From positions 434,001-498,000 of the forward strand of contig NZ_CABWIB010000001.1 of the NCBI RefSeq assembly GCF_902505095.1: a stretch of DNA of 64,000 nt. Direction: 5' to 3'. Below, in pieces: positions 1 through 8,020 of the stretch. A model generated the notes under the pieces. The model was not told the DNA's origin. It saw only the letters and a program-made list of their open reading frames with translations, and made no database searches. Made by a program: the position numbers and the translations under genes. Numbering within the stretch: the first letter of the stretch is position 1; the number at the start of each line of letters is the position of its first letter. This DNA is from Oceanivirga miroungae (GTDB taxonomy: Bacteria; Fusobacteriota; Fusobacteriia; Fusobacteriales; Leptotrichiaceae).

Positions 1-1
1 T

Positions 2-769
2 GTAGATGTTAGATTGGATAGATTTTTAAGAAAAAACTGTATAAATAATTCAATGTCAGAAATTTATTCTAGTATTAGAAAAGGCTATGTTAAAATAAAT
101 TCAAAAAAGAAAAAAGAAAACTATAGATTAAAATTAGAGGATGAAATATATATATCTAATTTAGATTTTAAATTAGTGAAAAATAAAGAAATTTCAAATA
201 ATATAGATAAAAATTTAATATTTTATGAAGACTCTGATCTTTTAATTATTGATAAACCAAAAGGTATAGCAATACATAAGGGTACAGATAATGATAAAGG
301 CTTAGCTGAAATATTAAATGTAGATTTTGCTAATAGGCTAGATAAAAAAACAAGTGGACTTGTAATTGCAGCTAAAAATAAAAAGACATTAAGAGAAATT
401 ACAAAGTTAATAAGAGAAAATAAAATAATAAAAAAATACAAGGTAAAATGTATAAGTAATAATAAGTATAAAGTAGGGGATAGTTTTGTAATTGAAAATA
501 AGTTAGAAGAAACTGATAAAAAAGTGATAGTATCTAACAAGGGGAAAATTTCAAAAACAAAATATAATGTATTAGATATTAAAGATAATATAATAACACT
601 AGAAGCAATACTTTATACAGGTAGAAAACATCAGATAAGAGTACAACTAGCTAATGTAGGGCTTAGTATAATTGGTGATGATAAATATGGAAACTATAAA
701 AAAGAAGATGAATTAGAACTTGAATGCTATTATCTTGAATTTAATGGTAAGGTATTTGAAAAAAAATAA
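2..769 (+). CDS. RluA-family 23S rRNA/tRNA pseudouridine synthase, 5' end outside window
   Basis: Converts uridine to pseudouridine in rRNA or tRNA. The open frame continues through the left edge: VDVRLDRFLRK lies upstream of the first possible TTG start (14), and RLDRFLRK is the usual beginning of the S4-like RNA-binding domain, so only a few codons are missing. The catalytic motif is NRLDKKTSGLVIAAKN, with the Asp of the HRLD signature about residue 113, and the C-terminal GRKHQIRVQLA / IIGDDKYG motifs are present. At about 256 residues it is short for RluC/RluD. Which uridine it modifies cannot be told from sequence. It converges with ptsH; a hairpin at 775-792 lies between them. Confidence 0.9.
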   Translation, partial: VDVRLDRFLRKNCINNSMSEIYSSIRKGYVKINSKKKKENYRLKLEDEIYISNLDFKLVKNKEISNNIDKNLIFYEDSDLLIIDKPKGIAIHKGTDNDKGLAEILNVDFANRLDKKTSGLVIAAKNKKTLREITKLIRENKIIKKYKVKCISNNKYKVGDSFVIENKLEETDKKVIVSNKGKISKTKYNVLDIKDNIITLEAILYTGRKHQIRVQLANVGLSIIGDDKYGNYKKEDELELECYYLEFNGKVFEKK

Positions 770-774
770 AAAAA

Positions 775-792
775 AGGAAGCTTTTGCTTCCT
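775..792 (-). terminator. Intrinsic terminator of ptsH
   Basis: Stem AGGAAGC (775-781) and GCTTCCT (786-792) with a TTTT loop. On the minus strand it is followed by eight T, right after the ptsH stop codon. The plus side has no T-run, so it mainly serves ptsH. Confidence 0.85.
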
Positions 793-797
793 AAATA

Positions 798-1052
798 TTA
801 ATCAACAACGTTAGCTAAAAATTCAACTAATGCGTCAACAGCTTCTTCAGTATCAGCTGCAACTGTTATTTCACTTCCACTTTTAATACCAAGTGCTAGT
901 AATTTAACTAAGCTTGTAGCTTTTGCTTCATTTCCATTGAATATTAAAGTTGGGTTTGCTTCTTTATATTCTTTAGCTTTTTTTACAAATCCACCAGCTG
1001 GTCTTGCGTGTAATCCGTTTTTACCAGTAAAAACAAGTGTTTTTTCTATCAT
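798..1052 (-). CDS. ptsH: HPr, phosphocarrier protein of the PTS
   Basis: Cytoplasmic phosphocarrier that takes phosphate from enzyme I on a His and passes it to sugar-specific EIIA domains, such as those of the PTS at 32.2-34.1 kb. The 84-residue length is typical. GLHARPA places the phosphorylated His at residue 15. The second HPr signature (KATSLVKLLALGIKSG) contains Thr46/Ser47 where Firmicutes HPr has the regulatory Ser46, so HPr-kinase control is possible but not shown. No ptsI lies beside it. The RBS AGGGGGAA is on the minus strand, and a sigma70-like promoter lies at 1082-1110. Confidence 0.97.
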   Translation of the reverse strand: MIEKTLVFTGKNGLHARPAGGFVKKAKEYKEANPTLIFNGNEAKATSLVKLLALGIKSGSEITVAADTEEAVDALVEFLANVVD

Positions 1053-1081
1053 CGTAATTCCCCCTAATTTTTATTAAATAT

Positions 1082-1110
1082 ATCTTACAATAAAAAGTGT
1101 AAATTGTCAA
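1082..1110 (-). promoter_or_regulatory. Predicted sigma70 promoter of ptsH
   Basis: On the minus strand: TTGACA (1110-1105), 17-bp spacer, TAAGAT (1087-1082). It lies in the 73-bp divergent gap between ptsH and dapB. Confidence 0.65.
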
Positions 1111-1125
1111 TGTGAAAGGAAGTTT

Positions 1126-1743
1126 ATGAGAGTACTAATTTTAGGTAATGGAGTAATGTCAAACATCTTAAAAGATGTAGTAATAAATAGTAGTGATACT
1201 TTTGTTGATATGATAGATACAAAAGAAAATATAGAATGTGATTTAGATTTTGATGTAATAATAGATTTTTCAAATCATTTAGCAACAAAAAAAGTAGTTG
1301 ATTTTGCTATAATGAAAAATAAGCCACTTTTAATTGCAACAACTGGTCAAACAGAAGATGAAATTAAATATATAGAAAAAGCAAAAGAAAAATTAAATAT
1401 ATTAAAAATATCTAATACATCATTAGGTGTTTACGTTATGAATGAAATAGTAAAATTAGCAAGTAGTATATTAGAAGATTTTGATGTAGCTGTAGAAGAA
1501 ATACACCACACAAGAAAGTTAGACTCTCCTAGTGGAACAGCATTAACTTTAATTGAAAACATTAAAAAGTCTAATGAAAATAAAGAAGTTCAAGTTAATA
1601 GTTTAAGATTATCTAATATATCAGGTATTCATAAGGTAATATTTTCAGCAGAAGATGAAATACTAGAAATAAAGCATACAGCAATATCAAGAAAGATATT
1701 CGCTCTAGGTGCTATAAAGTATGCTAGAAAAATGTTAGATTAG
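1126..1743 (+). CDS. dapB: 4-hydroxy-tetrahydrodipicolinate reductase
   Basis: NAD(P)H-dependent reductase of the diaminopimelate/lysine pathway. The N-terminal nucleotide-binding segment is ILGNGVMSN (a GxGxM variant). Then come IDFSNH, LLIATTGQ and the hallmark HHTRKLDSPSGTA (family E/H-x-H-H-x-x-K-x-D-x-P-S-G-T), which holds the catalytic and substrate-binding residues. The C-terminal FALGAIKYARKML is also typical. At 205 residues it is shorter than the usual 240-270, with compact central loops, but no motif is missing. It stands apart from other lysine genes. RBS GAAAGGAAG is upstream of ATG 1126. Confidence 0.93.
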   Translation: MRVLILGNGVMSNILKDVVINSSDTFVDMIDTKENIECDLDFDVIIDFSNHLATKKVVDFAIMKNKPLLIATTGQTEDEIKYIEKAKEKLNILKISNTSLGVYVMNEIVKLASSILEDFDVAVEEIHHTRKLDSPSGTALTLIENIKKSNENKEVQVNSLRLSNISGIHKVIFSAEDEILEIKHTAISRKIFALGAIKYARKMLD

Positions 1744-1752
1744 TGGTATAAT
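1744..1752 (+). promoter_or_regulatory. Extended -10 promoter before the AAA/nuclease pair
   Basis: TGG-TATAAT (TG 1744-1745, hexamer 1747-1752) immediately after the dapB stop, about 30 bp before the next start. No good -35 is seen, which suits an extended -10 promoter. Confidence 0.5.
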
Positions 1753-1780
1753 AAGTGTATAAAGGGGAGGGAATATATTT

Positions 1781-3424
1781 ATGAGTATAAACTTTAAAAC
1801 AAGTTTTAGTATAGAAAAAGTAAAAAAGAATACTTTCTACATAGACAAAACTATGATAATAGATAAGTTAATAGATGAAGATGGTGATAGTAAAACTGAA
1901 ACTCTACTAATATGTAGACCAAGAAGATTTGGTAAAACCTTAGCCTTAGAAACAATTAAGTATTTCTTTGACCCTAATACTAAAGATACTGCAATAGAAT
2001 TTTTTAAAGATAAAAAAATAGCAAAAACAGAAAAATTTAAATACCTAGGTACAAGACCTGTAATACATATGAGCTTTGCTAATGATGTCATTGAAAGTAT
2101 AGAAGAATTTTATGAGAATATATATATAAAAATATTTGAGCAAATAAAAATACTGGGATTATCTAATATGCAAAATATAATTTTAGAGTCTTTAAAACAA
2201 AATATGTATAGACCTAGCTTTTTAAAAAAATCATTGGAAATGTTAATAGATTTAGTACATAAAAATACAGGAATAAAACCAATATTATTAATAGATGAAT
2301 ATGATAGTTATGTAATAGATATGCTAGATAATCCTGATTTAGCTAAGGTAATAGACTTTTATAGAGCTTTTTTTGGAAAGGCATTAAAGAATAATCCTAA
2401 CTTACATTTTGCTGTCTTAGTAGGTGTTACAGAACTAACTAAAAATTCTGTATTCTCTGCACTTAATAATGTTAAGATATCTAATATATTAGATTCTGAG
2501 GAATTAGGATTTAAAGATTTATTTGGATTTACAGAAGAAGAATTAGATCCATATTTAGAAAAATTAGATTTAATGAGTGAAAAACAAAGATTAAAAGAAT
2601 TTTATGATGGGTATAATATAGGGAATACAGAGCTATATAACCCAGCTTCAATTACAAGTGCTTTAGAAATACTAAGTGTAAATAAGAAGGGGCATTTAAC
2701 TAATTATTGGGTATCAACAGGATCAAATAAGATAATTGAACAAATTTTTAAAAACTACTATGTTAGTGATGAGTTAATTCTAGAATTAAATGAACTAATA
2801 GCAGGAAATAGTGTAGAAGTAGGTATAGATAAAGAATTTAATATTAAAAATCTAAAAAGTAAAGATGCCTTTTATACTTTCTTACTATATGCAGGTTATT
2901 TAACAGTTGATAAGATAATAAATAACGAGATTGTAAGAGTAAGAATACCAAATTCTGAAGTTAAACAAGCCTTAGTAAGTGCTTCTAGAAAAATATTTGA
3001 TAAACCAGAATACAAGGAATACAAAGAGTTAAAAGAAGCAGTAGTAGACTTTGATTTAGAAAATATATCAACTACTTTATCTAGCTTATTAAAAAAGGTA
3101 TATTCGTATGATATTAAAACAAATGAAAATGCGTATAGAACAGCAATAGCATCAGCAATTACCTTAACTGGAGTATATGAAGTAAAATCAAATATTAATG
3201 CAGGACTAGGAAGATCTGATCTTGTATTGATACCAAGATATTATGATAAAGATCCAAAGATAATAGAAATGAAAATAGCAAAAAATGCAGAAGAAAGAGA
3301 TAAAAAACATAAAGAAGCACAAGAGCAAATAAAAGACAGAAAATACCAAGATTACTTTGATAAAGAGGTAAGTCTATATAGTTTAGTTTGTTGTAACTAT
3401 GATGTTAGTATTAAAGAAATTTAA
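1781..3424 (+). CDS. AAA-ATPase-like / PD-(D/E)XK nuclease-fold protein (DUF1703 type), copy A
   Basis: A 547-residue cytoplasmic protein of the AAA-ATPase_like plus PDDEXK_9 family, common in multiple copies in Fusobacteria, Clostridia and Bacteroidetes; its function is not established. A degenerate P-loop RPRRFGKTL lies near residues 46-54, Walker B LLIDEYD at 169-175, and the sensor-like GVTELTKNSVFSAL follows. The C-terminal nuclease-like core has GRSD (Asp480) followed by IEMK (Glu496, Lys498), the D...ExK pattern. Start ATG 1781 has RBS GGGGAGGG. The gene downstream is a near twin, 22 bp away, differing mainly in residues about 104-162. A third, decayed member lies at 46.2-46.8 kb. Family assignment is firm; a biological role would be a guess. 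Confidence 0.9.
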   Translation: MSINFKTSFSIEKVKKNTFYIDKTMIIDKLIDEDGDSKTETLLICRPRRFGKTLALETIKYFFDPNTKDTAIEFFKDKKIAKTEKFKYLGTRPVIHMSFANDVIESIEEFYENIYIKIFEQIKILGLSNMQNIILESLKQNMYRPSFLKKSLEMLIDLVHKNTGIKPILLIDEYDSYVIDMLDNPDLAKVIDFYRAFFGKALKNNPNLHFAVLVGVTELTKNSVFSALNNVKISNILDSEELGFKDLFGFTEEELDPYLEKLDLMSEKQRLKEFYDGYNIGNTELYNPASITSALEILSVNKKGHLTNYWVSTGSNKIIEQIFKNYYVSDELILELNELIAGNSVEVGIDKEFNIKNLKSKDAFYTFLLYAGYLTVDKIINNEIVRVRIPNSEVKQALVSASRKIFDKPEYKEYKELKEAVVDFDLENISTTLSSLLKKVYSYDIKTNENAYRTAIASAITLTGVYEVKSNINAGLGRSDLVLIPRYYDKDPKIIEMKIAKNAEERDKKHKEAQEQIKDRKYQDYFDKEVSLYSLVCCNYDVSIKEI

Positions 3425-3446
3425 ATAAAGTGGAGGAAATATATTT

Positions 3447-5099
3447 ATGGAAATAGGATTTAGTACAAGTTTTAGAATAGAAGATGTATCTAAAGACATT
3501 TTTTACATAGACAAAACTATGATAATAGATAAGTTAATATATGATAATGGTGCAAGAAAGACTGAAACTCTACTAATATGTAGACCAAGAAGATTTGGTA
3601 AAACCTTAGCCTTAGAAACAATTAAGTATTTCTTTGACCCTAATACTAAAGATACTGCAATAGAATTTTTTAAAGATAAAAAAATAGCAAAAACAGAAAA
3701 ATTTAAATACCTAGGTACAAGACCTGTAATACATATGAGCTTTGCTAATGATGTATCTGGGAGTTTAGAAACTTTTTACGCTAAAATTTATGATAAAATG
3801 TATAAACTTTTAAGAGTAGAAAAAATTAACTCTAAAGATAATTTGTTAATTGAAGATTTAGATGAAATAATTAATAATCCTAAAGATATATCTACACTTG
3901 AAAATTCTTTATCAATTTTAATAGAAGCAGTTTATAAAAATACAGGAATAAAACCAATATTATTAATAGATGAATATGATAGTTATGTAATAGATATACT
4001 AGATAATCCTGATTTAGCTAAGGTACTAAACTTTTATAGAGCTTTTTTTGGAAAGGCATTAAAGAATAATCCTAACTTACATTTTGCTGTCTTAGTAGGT
4101 GTTACAGAACTAACTAAAAATTCTGTATTCTCTGCACTTAATAATGTTAAGATATCTAATATATTAGATTCTGAGGAATTAGGATTTAAAGATTTATTTG
4201 GATTTACAGAAGAAGAATTAGATCCATATTTAGAAAAATTAGATTTAATGAGTGAAAAACAAAGATTAAAAGAATTTTATGATGGGTATAATATAGGGAA
4301 TACTGAGCTATATAACCCAGCTTCAATTACAAGTGCTTTAGAAATATTAAGTGTAAATAAGAAGGGGCATTTAACTAATTATTGGGTATCAACAGGATCA
4401 AATAAGATAATTGAACAAATTTTTAAAAACTACTATGTTAGTGATGAGTTAATTCTAGAATTAAATGAACTAATAGCAGGAAATAGTGTAGAAGTAGGTA
4501 TAGATAAGGAATTTAATATTAAAAATCTAAAAAGTAAAGATGCCTTTTATACTTTCTTACTATATGCAGGTTATTTAACAGTTGATAAGATAATAAATAA
4601 CGAGATTGTAAGAGTAAGAATACCAAATTCAGAAGTTAAATCTGCCTTAGTAAGTGCTTCTAGAAAATTATTTGATAAACCAGAATACAAGGAATTAAAA
4701 GAGTTAAAAGAAGCAGTAGTAGACTTTGATTTAGAAAATATATCAACTACTTTATCTAGCTTATTAAAAAAGGTATATTCGTATGATATTAAAACAAATG
4801 AAAATGCGTATAGAACAGCAATAGCATCAGCAATTACCTTAACTGGAGTATATGAAGTAAAATCAAATATTAATGCAGGACTAGGAAGATCTGATCTTGT
4901 ATTGATACCAAGATATTATGATAAAGATCCAAAGATAATAGAAATGAAAATAGCAAAAAATGCAGAAGAAAGAGATAAAAAACATAAAGAAGCACAAGAG
5001 CAAATAAAAGACAGAAAATACCAAGATTACTTTGATAAAGAGGTAAGTCTATATAGTTTAGTTTGTTGTAACTATGATGTTAGTATTAAAAAGATATAA
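3447..5099 (+). CDS. AAA-ATPase-like / PD-(D/E)XK nuclease-fold protein (DUF1703 type), copy B
   Basis: 550-residue tandem paralogue of the preceding gene, with RBS GTGGAGGAAA. P-loop, Walker B, GRSD and IEMK motifs are all intact. From about residue 166 to the end it is almost identical to copy A at protein and DNA level, as is the block around the P-loop. The first 37 residues and the segment from SGSLETFYAKIY to about residue 160 diverge strongly. That pattern points to gene conversion or selection holding the catalytic blocks together while a central module varies. The two genes are probably one transcription unit, ending at the hairpin 5103-5125. Confidence 0.9.
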   Translation: MEIGFSTSFRIEDVSKDIFYIDKTMIIDKLIYDNGARKTETLLICRPRRFGKTLALETIKYFFDPNTKDTAIEFFKDKKIAKTEKFKYLGTRPVIHMSFANDVSGSLETFYAKIYDKMYKLLRVEKINSKDNLLIEDLDEIINNPKDISTLENSLSILIEAVYKNTGIKPILLIDEYDSYVIDILDNPDLAKVLNFYRAFFGKALKNNPNLHFAVLVGVTELTKNSVFSALNNVKISNILDSEELGFKDLFGFTEEELDPYLEKLDLMSEKQRLKEFYDGYNIGNTELYNPASITSALEILSVNKKGHLTNYWVSTGSNKIIEQIFKNYYVSDELILELNELIAGNSVEVGIDKEFNIKNLKSKDAFYTFLLYAGYLTVDKIINNEIVRVRIPNSEVKSALVSASRKLFDKPEYKELKELKEAVVDFDLENISTTLSSLLKKVYSYDIKTNENAYRTAIASAITLTGVYEVKSNINAGLGRSDLVLIPRYYDKDPKIIEMKIAKNAEERDKKHKEAQEQIKDRKYQDYFDKEVSLYSLVCCNYDVSIKKI

Positions 5100-5102
5100 A
5101 TA

Positions 5103-5125
5103 AAAAAAGGCATAAAGCCTTTTTT
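5103..5125. terminator. Bidirectional terminator between copy B and gpmA
   Basis: Stem AAAAAAGGC / GCCTTTTTT with loop ATAAA, placed between two converging genes. It gives a U-run in both directions. Confidence 0.85.
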
Positions 5126-5128
5126 ATA

Positions 5129-5815
5129 TTACCAAGATTTTGGTGATTCAATTATATTTAAATCTTTATCTATTTCAAATACTAATGGTTTTCCTGTACT
5201 AATATTTAAATCTAATATATCTTCGTCAGATATGTTTAATAAGTATTTAACTAATGCTCTTAATGAGTTACCATGAGCAGCTATTATTACATTTTTACCA
5301 GCTTTAATATCTTTTGATATATATTCATCCCAGTAAGGTAGCACTCTTTCTATAGTCATTTTTAAGCTTTCTCCTCTTGGTAAATCTTTTTTATCAAGTG
5401 AAGCATATCTTCTATCGTTTTCAGGTAATCTTTCGTCACCATCTTCTAAGAATGGAGGTGCTATATCAAAGCTTCTTCTCCAAATGTGTACTTGTTCATC
5501 ACCGTATTTTTTAGCTGTTTCAGCTTTATTTAATCCTTGTAATGCACCATAGTGTCTTTCGTTTAATCTCCATGTTTTGTTAACTGGTAAATATATTTGA
5601 TTACAAGCTTCTAAAACATAGTTTAAAGTTTTTATTGCTCTTTTTTGGAATGAAGTGTATGCAACATCAAATAAAATTCCTTCTTCAAGTATTTTTTTAC
5701 CACCAGCTATTGCTTCTTCAACCCCTTTAGGTGTTAAATCAACATCTGTCCAACCAGTAAATTTATTTTCTAAGTTCCATTCACTTTGTCCGTGACGTAC
5801 TAAAACTAATTTCAT
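5129..5815 (-). CDS. gpmA: 2,3-bisphosphoglycerate-dependent phosphoglycerate mutase
   Basis: Interconverts 3- and 2-phosphoglycerate in glycolysis. [10 protein letters not shown] gives the phosphohistidine His8, and [29 protein letters not shown] and [14 protein letters not shown] (second His) are the standard dPGM motifs. The 228-residue length is typical. The gene stands alone, with its own promoter (5844-5872) and RBS GAGGAGAG on the minus strand. Confidence 0.97.
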   Translation of the reverse strand: MKLVLVRHGQSEWNLENKFTGWTDVDLTPKGVEEAIAGGKKILEEGILFDVAYTSFQKRAIKTLNYVLEACNQIYLPVNKTWRLNERHYGALQGLNKAETAKKYGDEQVHIWRRSFDIAPPFLEDGDERLPENDRRYASLDKKDLPRGESLKMTIERVLPYWDEYISKDIKAGKNVIIAAHGNSLRALVKYLLNISDEDILDLNISTGKPLVFEIDKDLNIIESPKSW

Positions 5816-5843
5816 ATTTCTCTCCTCTCAAGCTTTATAGTTT

Positions 5844-5872
5844 ATTATATCAAAAGAGGTGTTTTTTTTCAA
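5844..5872 (-). promoter_or_regulatory. Predicted sigma70 promoter of gpmA
   Basis: On the minus strand: TTGAAA (5872-5867), 17-bp spacer, perfect TATAAT (5849-5844), about 30 bp before the start codon. Confidence 0.75.
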
Positions 5873-5898
5873 TAAGACTTTGTTACAAAAATATTTAA

Positions 5899-5928
5899 TT
5901 GGAAATAAAATCTTTTAAATGATATACT
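5899..5928 (+). promoter_or_regulatory. Predicted promoter of the DMT transporter gene
   Basis: TTGGAA (5899-5904), 18-bp spacer, TATACT (5923-5928). The RBS AAAGGAGAG follows before ATG 5957. Confidence 0.6.
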
Positions 5929-5956
5929 TTATCTAAAAGCAAAAAAGGAGAGCAAA

Positions 5957-6844
5957 ATGAAAAAAAATTATAATTATCTGTTATTTATAGTAGTAATAAT
6001 ATGGGGAGGAGGATATTCAGCAACTGAATATTTAATAAAAGCAAGTTACGGAACTTCTCTAATAAATACCTTAAGGTTTTTAATAGCAACTATTTTACTA
6101 TTTCTAATATTTAGTAAAAAAATACTGAGGATAAGCAAGGATGAAATTAAATTTGGCTTTATATCAGGACTTTTTATGTTTCTTGGCTTTTATACACAAA
6201 CATTAGCACAAAAATATACAAACTTATCTAACGTAGCATTTTTTACAGCAACAGGCGTTATTATGTTACCTTTTGTATCGTACTTTTTTACGAAAAAAAA
6301 GCCAACAATATCAGTAATCTTAATATCTTTTGTAGCACTATTAGGTAGTTTGATACTAAACTACAAAGGGCAAGGTATTAGTTTTAATAAGGGAGATTTT
6401 TTAGCTCTAAGTTGTGCCCTATTTTTTACCTTGCAAATATGTTATCTAGATTATGCTACAAAAAAATCAGATACAGTTAATATTAACTTTTCACAAATGT
6501 TTTTCTCTTTTGTTTTTTCACTTACTACGTTAATAGTAACAAGAGAAAATATTGTGAATGTAAACTACAAAGAAGGATTTATTTCAATAATTTATTTAGG
6601 AGTATTTAGCACCTTTATATGTTATCTAATACAAACCTTTGCACAAAAATATACAGATGCAGTTACAACTGGTATAATATTATCACTAGAAGCTGTTATG
6701 GGATCAATATTCTCTATAATACTAGGATTTGAAATTTTTAGTCTATCTTTACTAATAGGTGGAAGTTTAATAATTTTATCTAGTATATTAATTAATATAT
6801 ATGACTATTATAAAGAAAAAAATAATAAGAAATTAAGGATGTAA
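5957..6844 (+). CDS. EamA/DMT-superfamily transporter
   Basis: Predicted inner-membrane exporter of the drug/metabolite (RhaT/EamA) superfamily. The 295 residues hold ten hydrophobic segments arranged as two EamA repeats, each beginning with an ATEYLIKAS- or SCALFFTLQICYLDYATK-like helix. The motif FAQKYTDAVTTGIILSLEAVMGS in the second half is characteristic (KYT also occurs in the first repeat, TLAQKYTNLSN). The C-terminus is basic. The substrate cannot be predicted. It is a single-gene unit. Confidence 0.9.
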   Translation: MKKNYNYLLFIVVIIWGGGYSATEYLIKASYGTSLINTLRFLIATILLFLIFSKKILRISKDEIKFGFISGLFMFLGFYTQTLAQKYTNLSNVAFFTATGVIMLPFVSYFFTKKKPTISVILISFVALLGSLILNYKGQGISFNKGDFLALSCALFFTLQICYLDYATKKSDTVNINFSQMFFSFVFSLTTLIVTRENIVNVNYKEGFISIIYLGVFSTFICYLIQTFAQKYTDAVTTGIILSLEAVMGSIFSIILGFEIFSLSLLIGGSLIILSSILINIYDYYKEKNNKKLRM

Positions 6845-6894
6845 TATATAAAGTTTAAGTTTCATTATTTGAAAATGTGTTATAAAAAATATAT

Positions 6895-7071
6895 TTAATA
6901 AGAATAAGAGCTATTCCCATTAAATTGACTCATAAATTTAAAAATGTATATTTAGTTAGAATATCTTAATTAAGAAGCTATTCTAACTAATTTTTTTATT
7001 TTTGAAATTCTATATAATCTAAAATATATTTTTCAATTTCTTCAAATGTATCAAACTTTTTTTGTCCAATT
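6895..7071 (-). mobile_element. Remnant of an IS3-type element (transposase C-terminus)
   Basis: On the minus strand, bases about 7062-7003 read KFDTFEEIEKYILDYIEFQK then stop. This resembles the FKTFEEIEKYIxDYIxYYN tail of IS3/IS150-type OrfB integrases, but the usual NNxRIQ ending is lost. The strong hairpin 6952-6990 and the sequence up to about 6900 look like the element's 3' end. The scrap has replaced the 5' part of the adhesin pseudogene; the junction is near 7065-7072. Assignment rests on about 20 residues. Confidence 0.5.
6952..6997 (+). terminator. Strong hairpin with T-run
   Basis: Perfect 12-bp stem TTAGTTAGAATA (6952-6963) / TATTCTAACTAA (6979-6990), 15-nt loop, then TTTTTTT. 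It could end the DMT transcript on the plus strand. It may originally have belonged to the IS3-like remnant. Confidence 0.75.
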
Positions 7072-7807
7072 TATGGGGAATACTTCTCTGTTAATAAAGA
7101 ACAATTAGATGAAATTGGAACACAAGTTAAAAAAACAAATAGTGGAGTTGCAAGTTCATTTGCTATGGCAAATATACCACAAGTAGCAAGTGATAAGTTA
7201 TTTGGTATAGGAGCAGGAGTAGGTTACTATAAAGGTGAAGGTGCAATAGCAGTTGGAATTTCTGGTCAAAACAGAGGTAAAAATGTTGTGTATAAAGGAA
7301 GTGTATCTTTAGGAACTAAATCAGATATAGGAGTAGCAGCAGGAATCAATATATCACTAGGAGAAAGTTAAACTTCCATTAAGTAAGAAAATTGACGACA
7401 GATTAAATGCGTTAGAAAAAGAAAATCAAAATCTTAAAGATGAGATAGTAAATCTAAAAAAAGAATCAGCTAAATCTTCTGAAGTACTATATGTAATTGA
7501 TAGATTTACAAATGATTCAAATAGACCAACAAAAGCACAAGTTATTAAACTAAAAGCTATTGTTAAAGAAATTAATGAAAAATATCCAGAAAAGAGTATA
7601 GATATTTCAGGATTTACTGATATATCTTCTTCTGAAAGATATAATTTACAATTAGGTCTTGAAAGAGCAAATATTGTTAGTGAATTACTAATAGAACTAG
7701 GACTTAAAAATCCACAAAATATTAGAAAAGTATCAAGCTTTGGATATAATAATAAGGTTAATGGAACATTATCAAATAATAGACGTGTAGAAATTTTAGT
7801 TAAATAA
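7070..7807 (+). pseudogene. YadA-anchor/OmpA adhesin pseudogene (5'-truncated, frameshifted)
   Basis: Remnant of a trimeric autotransporter like the intact one at 48.9-50.9 kb. The frame from about 7072 reads YGEYFSVNKEQLDEIGTQV and passes into a YadA membrane anchor (IPQVASDKLFGIGAGVGYY ... SDIGVAAGINISLGE) ending at a stop 7369-7371. Removing one A of the AAA at about 7364-7366 restores GEVKLPLSKKIDDRLNALEK, a coiled coil, then an OmpA-like domain with DISGFTDISSSERYNLQLG and NNRRVEILVK, ending at 7805-7807. The head and signal peptide are gone, replaced by IS3-like sequence. No start codon or RBS of its own is convincing. It is non-functional as an adhesin. Confidence 0.85.
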
Positions 7808-7812
7808 GAGAT

Positions 7813-7836
7813 AAAAGTGGCGATGCCACTTTTTTC
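7813..7836 (+). terminator. Terminator of the adhesin remnant
   Basis: AAAAGTGGC (7813-7821), loop GAT, GCCACTTTT (7825-7833) followed by more T, just after the OmpA-domain stop. Confidence 0.8.
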
Positions 7837-7840
7837 TTCT

Positions 7841-7869
7841 TTGACAAAAGTTTTAAAAAAAGTTAAAAT
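7841..7869 (+). promoter_or_regulatory. Predicted promoter upstream of lepB
   Basis: Consensus TTGACA (7841-7846), 17-bp spacer, TAAAAT (7864-7869). It leaves a leader of about 145 nt before lepB in which no recognisable riboswitch or further gene is seen. Confidence 0.65.
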
Positions 7870-8020
7870 TTAAGTAAATTAGATAAAAGAAAAAAGCTAG
7901 AAGTAGTTAAAAATAACTTACTATAAGCTATATATTTTATTAACTTAGAAAAATACTAAATAATTTTTATGAAATTGAAAGAAAAATTTTTAAAAATATA
8001 GTATAAACAAGGAGGACAAA

